From Paraspadella gotoi (Eukaryota > Chaetognatha), in NCBI GenBank assembly GCA_051294375.1, contig CM119267.1, positions 24,254,137 to 24,318,136 on the forward strand: a stretch of DNA of 64,000 nucleotides, written 5' to 3'. How positions within the stretch are numbered: position 1 is the stretch's first letter; each line of letters begins with the position of its first letter. This document shows positions 57,414-64,000 of this stretch, piece after piece. The translations under genes were made by a program, and so were the position numbers. The notes under the pieces are model-generated. The model saw only the letters and a program-made list of their open reading frames with translations. It was not told where the DNA came from and did no database searches.

Positions 57414-58115
57414 ATAATTATTTTTCTTTTTAAATATTTGGCAGCACGGAGGCGGGAACTCGAGAAACTTCTTGTTTCATTTCCCTATCGTTTCGTACTT
57501 TCTGTAGTCACGTGATCAAAACTTGAAATAATCTGATCTCGTGGAGCAATCACAACCCTCGGAATTCCGCTTTCTTCAACTTGTACATGTGTGACTTCTT
57601 TCGACAGTCGGTGCGTTCTTGTCGGGCACGATGCTGCCTCTGACCTTCGTCTACAGGGAATTTCCGTGGATCGAGGCTTCCGAACACGCCCTGTCGTCGT
57701 TTATGGCGACCGCACGGAGGGACGAAGTAATTGTGAGTCGTCTGTTTATCGTTACGCAGGATGTATCCCGTCGTAACGGCGCATCGTAGATATATCTGAC
57801 GGAACGAATACCTGTTGTTATGTACGTTCTGTTACGACTGTAAGTACGAGACGTTCAATTTTTTAAACTTTTCAAACTTCCAAAGGTTCAGGGGACCCGG
57901 GATTGGGAGTAAAAGCGGCGAAAGGTAAGGTTTCTTTGGGGGTCCCTGGCTCTAGATTCCTTCTTGGGGCTCGTACCGAACGCGAGACAAGGAGCCGTCG
58001 GAAAAGACCAACTTTGGTACGAAAGAGATAAGGGAGTGAGTAAATGTGAGTTCTTTTGTAAGGTAATATGTGTTAAGGTAATGCGTAGGTAATCGGTATA
58101 CGTGTGTAAGCAGTC
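57414..58115. other. No gene seen
   Basis: Balanced composition, no frame over 80 codons and no repeat noted. Confidence 0.5.
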
Positions 58116-58480
58116 CAGTGACACAGGTAAGGTTATAAGGTAAGGTTAAGGTAAGGTAAGTCGTAAGGATCAGGAAAGGTCAAGTGTAAAGTAATGTCGT
58201 AAGGTAGGTAAGGCAAGGTAAAGGTAAAGTGTCTAAGGCTCACAGAGGTAAGGCGCTAGGTCTAAAGGTAAAGCGTAATGTGACAAGGAAAGTGATCTCC
58301 GGTAAGGTAAAGGTTCACGGTAAGGTAAGGTAATAGTAAATTTAAATTAATAGTAAGGTAAGGTAACGGCTACACGCTAAAAGGTAAGGTTAACGTGTTA
58401 AGGTCAAGGTTAAGGTATGTGAAAGGTAAGGTAAAGTAATAGTAATAGTAATAGCTTCATATGGTAAGTGTTAAGGTAAG
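58116..58480. repeat. Degenerate (GGTAA)n pentanucleotide array
   Basis: AAGGTAAGGTTAAGGTAAGG-type sequence with many substitutions over about 360 bp. The unit GGTAA differs from the arthropod telomere unit TTAGG, so it is not telomeric. Confidence 0.9.
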
Positions 58481-59195
58481 CATCGGGTCGTCAGCTCGCG
58501 CAGATTGAAGCGAGTTAAGCAGCTTTGATGAAAACTTTATATAATTGATGTCATAAATGAAACATTAGTTGATGTTATGTCTACGCGGAACAGGCTTTTT
58601 CAACTCTTGATTACAAATTTAAAAAGAATATTTTTTTTGAAAAATTATTGAAATGTTTGAAAATTGAACTATGTTAGTATTGTTTTTTTGAAAACGAAAA
58701 AAAAGAAGATTTTTTTAACTCGCAGGGATTTTGGAACAGTCGAGGGACTTTTTGAGCTTTATGTCCTCTTTCAAAAAGATTATTAAGCCAAAAAGATTAT
58801 TAAACCAAAAAAGATTATTAACCTTGGTTAAAACGGTCGTTAAAAAAAGCCACTTCTAACTTTCGATGAACTTTCGTCTAAACAAAAATTTAGAATCGTT
58901 AGACGGCTTGTCAAAAACTTTCAAAAGTTAATTTTAAAACTTTCGAACGTTTAACTTTTAAAATACAACTTTTTTCTTTCAATGTTTTTTTTTAGAGCAT
59001 GGGAGCAAGAGTAAACGCATTTGAAATAATGATTGGCGAATTTAACTTAAGGTAAAAAATACAAACCCTTAAAATGGAACAATTTTTTTTTTACAATATC
59101 TGTTTCTTCTGAACTTTGAATTATTCTAAATATATACTATACTATATTAATTGGTTGTAGAGATTCGGTGGATTTTCGTATTCGATCTGAGAGAA
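58481..59195. other. AT-rich, no gene
   Basis: AAAAGATTATTAA triplication near 58775-58820; otherwise featureless. Confidence 0.5.
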
Positions 59196-59199
59196 GAGG

Positions 59200-60230
59200 A
59201 AAAAGACCAAATAATCGAAAGAAAAAATCGAATAAATGAGAAAAGAAAAAGAAGAGATGGAGAATGAAAGTTTTCTCGTCGGGGAGTCCCTGGTAGATGA
59301 AATCTAACTCAAACCTTCAATCATCTCAATGTATATCAATCAAAAGAGAAAACGACGCAAAGGGAAGTATTGGAGATGAAAGCTTTTCTCTCTTCGTCGG
59401 GGAGTCCTGGTACACGATGATTTGACATCACACCCTCAATTATCAATTCTTCAACTTTAATCAATCAATTTTCCATTAATTAAAGAAAAAAGAGAAAGAA
59501 GGAGATCAGGAGATGAAGTGGTTATTGTATCAGATGACGGGAGAAGTCTGAGGTAAAGGATCGAATCAAATCAATTATTACAATCAATCATCAATCAATC
59601 AAATGAGAAGAAGAAGGAGGGGAAGACATGAGAGAGTTTTTTTCGTCGAGGAGATCTGGTAAAGATGAATCAAAATCAATCAGATCAAAATCAACGCATG
59701 GACAAATGAGAAGTAGAGAAATAGGAGATTGAGGATGAGGGTCCTTTTTTTGTTGGGGCGGTAAAAAGTAAGATAGGCGGGGTAAGGGGTTCTATGAAAC
59801 TCAAAGGTTCAAATCGAACTAGGGAGGGATCCATATTAGGTCTGCAGAGAAGAAGTCATCTATAGAAGCGAAGAGAGCAATGAGCAGGTAAGCAGTAGAG
59901 TAGGCACAAGTGGCTTGAGAGTTCGGGAATATTGGTCTTTTTACGCTAGTGCAGGTGGGAGGTCTGAGTATAAGGTGTCATTAGAAAATTCTAAATCTAT
60001 CAACAGTAAATTATTTTCAAACGCTAGGGGTTTGAAAAAGGGCAACAGAAGAAGGCTCTGCAATCAAGGTCACCATTTCAGAGTCAATCAATCAATCATA
60101 TGAAGAAGAGAGAAGCAGGAGATAAAAGATGAAAAAGTATTGGTGGTGTGCTCAGCGAGGGTGAATTGAGTCTGGTACAGATCTGAATCAAAGTCCAATC
60201 AAGGAGAATCAACCAATGACGAACTATGCA
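59200..60230. repeat. Degenerate ~120-135 bp tandem repeat
   Basis: At least five units share GAGATGRAAG, TTTTCTCGTCGGGGAGTC, CTGGTA, and then AATCAATCAATCA-rich sequence. They start near 59245, 59370, 59500, 59620 and 60110. A non-repeat interval lies at about 59760-60060. Confidence 0.7.
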
Positions 60231-60752
60231 CGTAGAAAGAGGACGATGGAAAATGGTGAACTCGGATTCAGACCGGGACCTCTTCTCTGTTTTAATACGA
60301 ATCGGGGAATTTTAGAAAAATCTTTCTCTCAATCTGGTCGTGTCTTGACTAGTTGTGGTAACTGTGATGGGGAGCCGCAGGACGTGCTCGAGATTTGTCG
60401 GCTAGTGATAAGGGGGTTGTGTCTCACTATAACGCGAGGTCTCATGATGCTTCCATTCGAGTATGTCACTGGTAATATGGAAACGGTAAGAGTTATGTTC
60501 TCTTTTGCTCAGCCGAGAGATGGGAGGACTGCCTTCGCGACAGAAGACACTATGTTCAGATTAGTGTCGAGAAACAGGCACCACTTCTCGGGCCATCAGC
60601 TGAAGATGGATGAGTCAAGGCCGTATATAGTCGAGAGCGGGCGGGATTTCACAGGAGAAGAACAGGCCATGCGCAGTTGTATTCTGCAGGGAGACACACC
60701 CCATATAGTTCTAGAGGCAGAGAAGAGAGAGAGAGAGAGAGAAGAGAGAGGA

Positions 60753-60809
<57 letters not shown>

Positions 60810-60896
60810 GAGAGTAAATCTAAAGTTTCGATGTGTGTTTCTCTTCGAATCTCAATTTTATTCAGAAGCGATTTCCTCTTTGGTTCTAAAGTCTAA
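60216..60896 (+). CDS. Unrecognised 226-codon frame (doubtful)
   Basis: The longest frame in the window with a substantial non-repetitive part: about 170 residues of ordinary composition, then an Arg-Glu stretch from the GA tract (60723-60804), then a tail that lies inside the left arm of the foldback element at 60838. It starts within the last unit of the preceding tandem repeat. I see no domain, signal peptide or membrane segment. The tail into a transposon arm argues against a real 3' end; an exon or an old transposon gene fragment remains possible. Confidence 0.2.
60723..60804. repeat. (GA)n microsatellite
   Basis: GA tract with AGAGGAAG interruptions, immediately left of the foldback element. 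Confidence 0.95.
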
Positions 60897-61968
60897 CTTT
60901 TCCGTCGCTTCTCTCAAGACGACGCCCCTGCGCGGCATCGCCGCCGCACCCCGCAGCAGCACCGCCTCTCAAAGCAGCGGCGCCGCTGTCCCGACGAAGC
61001 AGTTTTGTTTTTTTTTAAGAATTAATCGATGGACGTCACAATTTTTTCTTAAAAATCGGTCGGTGACGTACGAGTTAATTTCTTCGCTCAAAAGATGATT
61101 ATTGATGAATTAGTCTTTCTTCTGCATCGCTTTACGGGAGGCTTTGTTGACTTCCATATATTCTTCATGCTTCATTCTGTCGGTGTTAGAGATTGTATCT
61201 GCGACGCAAATGGTACTGACACCTTCCCAGGCCGTTGTGCTTCGCAACTTCAGTGGACATGAAGCGTAGAGACGCCTGTATGTTGCCAGCGATTGTATTA
61301 TGGGATCGAGTGAACAGTTTGACTAGATATCCTGGTCCAATTAATTCTGGATTGCGGTCATTTTCGAATGACAATAATAGATTCATATATCTCTTGAAAT
61401 TCCTTGAGTCTACAAGAACCTAAATATCGCAAGTGTCATTGAAGACCGCAGAATTGACCCGATCGGGAATAGTAGCGTACTAAGTGATCATAATTTGGCG
61501 TCGCTATAGTATACTTATGATGGCTATCGCATAGTTGCAAAAAGCAAAGGGTCCTTTGGAGGTCTTTTCAGAATGAGGATTTATTTTATAAACCGACATG
61601 ACAGTTAATAGAAGTTAACGTAAACTGAGCAGTAAAATTATATCTAAATTCTATCAATTTGTTTTTTTAGTCATCTTTTTTGTATATGGTCGAGATAAAT
61701 TTAACTTTCGTGAACGTCACCGAACCGAATTTTTAAGAAATTCGTGACGATCATCGTTTAATAAATCAATAAAAAACAATAAATCTTGTTCGTCGGGACA
61801 GGCGGCGCCGCGCTTTGAGACGGCGGTGCTTGCTGGGCGGCGGTGCGGCGTGCGATGCGCGGCATGGGGCGTCGTCTTTAGAGAGAAGGCAGATCGTTGA
61901 AGTTAGAACTTAGAACCAAAGGAAATCGCTTTCTGTATTAAATTATTGAGATTCGAAGAGACTACTTT
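60838..61968. mobile_element. Foldback element with ~250-bp CpG-rich inverted arms
   Basis: Left arm 60838-61095, right arm about 61690-61968, reverse complementary. Landmarks: TCTCTTCGAATCTCAAT near 60840 against ATTGAGATTCGAAGAGA near 61946; AAGACGACGCCCC near 60917 against GGGGCGTCGTCTTT near 61866; GCACCGCC near 60959 against GGCGGTGC near 61826; GTCCCGACGAA near 60989 against TTCGTCGGGAC near 61790. The AT-richer interior (about 600 bp) has no transposase frame. This is a MITE/foldback-type element unrelated to the one at 31692. Confidence 0.82.
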
Positions 61969-62099
61969 TACCCAGCGTTCTTGCACTAACTTTTGCTACC
62001 CTTTTTACGCACTATCTCCTTTATGAAACTCCTGAGACAATCTTCGCGTCGCGTGACGAGAGGCATAAGGATTTTGGAATTCGTTTCTCTCTACTATCT

Positions 62100-62270
62100 T
62101 GGGAGTGTCTGTCTGTCTGTACTGTCTGTCTTTCTTTCTTTCTTTCCTTCTTTCCTTCTTTCTTTCTTTCTTCTTTCTCCATTTCTGTTCTTTCTTTCTT
62201 TCTCTTCTGTCCTCTCCTCTCGCGATCTTCACACTCTTGCATCGAGGGACTCTCTCTTGTCTCTCGTCTC
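62100..62270. repeat. (CTGT)n/(CTTT)n-rich tract
   Basis: TGTCTGTCTG followed by CTTTCTTTC runs and CT-rich sequence. Ser/Phe/Leu frames here are artefacts. Confidence 0.92.
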
Positions 62271-62585
62271 TCCTCTCTCATGCTTTTACTTTTTCGTACT
62301 CCATCTTTTATTTCCAAATTAGATTCGTTATTTTCGTCTTTCACAATTCTTTCTCTTTTCTCTTCTCCCAAAATCAGTTGTCCGTTTTTGGACTTATGTA
62401 CATTTGCGCGACGGCGAACGACAGAACGAACGGACCAGGAAACGGAACCCGGAACGACCCGACCGACCGAAACACAGCAACTCGTTAGTAACATGAGAGT
62501 CGCTCGCGACTAGTTCGAGGGAGGATTGAGTCTCCCTTTTTTTTTGTTTGAAGCCAAGAACGAGAGAAAGAAGAGAAAAAATGTG
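62271..62585. other. No gene seen
   Basis: T-rich sequence followed by a GC-richer patch (62400-62480) with ACCCGACCGACCG words. Confidence 0.5.
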
Positions 62586-62587
62586 GA

Positions 62588-62592
62588 AAGAG

Positions 62593-62625
<33 letters not shown>

Positions 62626-62690
62626 GAGAAGAGAGGAGAGAAGAGAGAGAGAGAGAGAGAGAGAGTAGAGAGAGAGACAGGGAGACTCTT
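62588..62690. repeat. GA-rich microsatellite
   Basis: Imperfect GA tract with AGAAGAG and GAGTAGAG interruptions. Confidence 0.95.
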
Positions 62691-63065
62691 CGAGAGGGTT
62701 TTAACCAGAGGTTAAGACCATGTTACGAAAGGAAACTAGCAAAGAGAGAGAGAGAGCCTAAATGGAAATTCATTCATCAAAAGTTAAAGAGATTTCATAG
62801 AAAAAATATTCCGATATCACACGAGGGACAAAAAGAAAATAAATGAGAGGAAAAAGGAGGAAAATTAAAAAAATAAATGAAGAGAAAAATTGTTAATTTA
62901 TAGAATTTAAAATTTATGCTGTATAAACATGAGAGGAAATTAAAAAAGAAAGAGAGAGAAAGACAGAAAGACAGACAGAAAGAAAGAAAAAAAAAGAAAG
63001 AAAGACTGAAAACCGAGAAACAAAACAAAAGGCCCTTTAAAATAAGACAACTGGCCCCTGGAGAT
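62691..63065. other. No gene; purine-rich
   Basis: AT-rich then AAAGAAAGACAGACAG-type sequence (62945-63010). Confidence 0.6.
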
Positions 63066-63123
63066 TGACTCTGTCTCTCTCTTTCTCTCTCTCCCTCTCT
63101 CTCTCTCCCTCTCCCTCTCTCTC

Positions 63124-63291
63124 NNNNNNNNNNNNNNNNNNNNNNNNNNNNNNNNNNNNNNNNNNNNNNNNNNNNNNNNNNNNNNNNNNNNNNNNNNNNN
63201 NNNNNNNNNNNNNNNNNNNNNNNNNNNNNNNNNNNNNNNNNNNNNNNNNNNNNNNNNNNNNNNNNNNNNNNNNNNNNNNNNNNNNNNNNNN
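63124..63291. other. Assembly gap (168 N)
   Basis: Flanked by CTCTCTC on both sides. Unlike the 25-N runs, its length looks estimated. An unresolved CT tract is the simplest content. Confidence 0.98.
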
Positions 63292-63299
63292 TCTCTCCT

Positions 63300-63660
63300 C
63301 TTTTTGCCTCTCTTCCCCTTTGGTTTTTCTTTCTTACCCTTTTCTCCTTTTCTCATTTTTAAACTTATTCAACTTCAAAGTTCAGGACCGATTTGAGTAG
63401 CGCGAAGAGTAAAGTTTCTTTGTCCCTCTCAGATTCCTTCTTGCTTCCCGTCCATTTAAATTGTAATTCTTTTTGTAGTATTTATCTCTCTTACATTCTA
63501 CTATCTCCCTGCCTTTAACTTTTTAATATCTTCTTTTCCATCTCCTTAATTTCCTTTTCTCTCTTCCTTTTCTCTTCCTTTTCTCTCCTTCCATCTTCCC
63601 TTTTTCTGCTTTTTTCCTATTAAAGAGAAAAGAGAAAAAGAGAGATCTCGTAAGAGATAC
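63300..63660. other. Pyrimidine-rich, no gene
   Basis: CTTTTCTCC-type sequence with no frame of interest. Confidence 0.6.
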
Positions 63661-63661
63661 A

Positions 63662-63895
63662 GACAGTAAAGGCCGCGTAAGTTGAAAGGGTCTACAGTTA
63701 AGCGGGCTTAGGTCGGAAGAGGCTACGCTGGCTACAGTGATGCAGGCTTAAGTCGAAATGGCCTACAGTGATGCGAGCTAAGGTCGTAAAATTCTACAGT
63801 AAATTACGCTAGGGTTGAAAAGGGCAACAGAGAAGCGGGCTTGGATCAAAAGGGGCTACAGTGAATTGCGCTTAGGTCGAAAGACTCTACAGTGG
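63662..63895. repeat. 31-bp minisatellite
   Basis: About seven units of exactly 31 bp (one separated by a 9-bp insertion) built on CTACAGTGATGCGGGCTTAG followed by GTCGAAAGGGG. Units differ at up to a third of positions, but the period is strict. Confidence 0.9.
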
Positions 63896-63980
63896 AACTC
63901 GATGCAGACCGACTTCTTCTCTTTTACGATCGAATTTAAATTTCTCTTCCTTGAATTCGGTTGTGGAGGTGGAATTTTGA

Positions 63981-64000
63981 ATCTCTCTCTCTCTCTCTCT
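63981..64000. repeat. (CT)n microsatellite at window end
   Basis: CT run cut by the window edge. Confidence 0.95.

Noticed and set aside
58116-58480. Telomeric array
   Set aside because: The unit GGTAA is not a rotation or complement of TTAGG or TTAGGG.
63662-63895. CRISPR-like 31-bp repeats
   Set aside because: Contiguous tandem units without spacers; no cas genes.

Overview
This window is eukaryotic, repeat-dominated, intergenic-type DNA, most likely from an invertebrate animal. The support is a decayed BEL/Pao LTR retrotransposon (a metazoan superfamily), a GIY-YIG-bearing Penelope-like element (PLE), very dense (GA)n/(CT)n microsatellites, many minisatellites, and no operons, bacterial-type genes, rRNA or tRNA. 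An arthropod, perhaps a crustacean with expanded simple repeats, would fit, but that is a guess. I found no intact host gene. Most open frames are low-complexity translations (poly Arg-Glu or Ser-Leu) of microsatellites.

Layout. 1-2150: microsatellite, a short telomere-like CCCTAA patch, a decayed 46-bp array and an 89-bp tandem repeat. 2150-31505: multiple copies of one large composite repeat. The unit runs PLE tail, hammerhead-like motif, block L1 (SINE-like sequence, 115-bp tandem, GC-rich block), (GA)n, a 45-bp satellite, block L2, (CT)n, block C. Copy 1 (2150-8836) and copy 2 (9009-15313) are head-to-head arms of a palindrome of about 13 kb around an assembly gap. Copy 3 (15426-21737) carries a 3.86-kb insertion (15931-19793) flanked by AGT repeats and holding a palindromic TATGCATA satellite. 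At 21737/21738 the sequence folds back exactly inside a microsatellite. The reversed L2 copy that follows (21738-25851) carries a second insertion (22863-25123) with imperfect terminal inverted repeats. L1 resumes at 25895 and leads into the most complete PLE (29222-31505, minus strand).

31505-40880: an inverted-repeat (foldback) element, TTGA and polypurine minisatellites, and long GA, CT, GAC, CGG and GAAA tracts. 40890-48966: a BEL/Pao element with two LTRs of about 500 bp and a frameshifted reverse transcriptase-RNase H-integrase region. 49000-59200: simple repeats and long stretches with no recognisable gene. 59200-64000: a degenerate repeat of about 120-135 bp, an unrecognised 226-codon frame, a second foldback element with CpG-rich arms, a 168-base gap and a 31-bp minisatellite.

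Assembly caution: five of the seven N runs are exactly 25 bases and lie within or next to this repeat complex or microsatellites (a sixth 25-base run is at 38321). The arms differ by many single-base indels, so palindromes and copy numbers here could be partly assembly artefacts.
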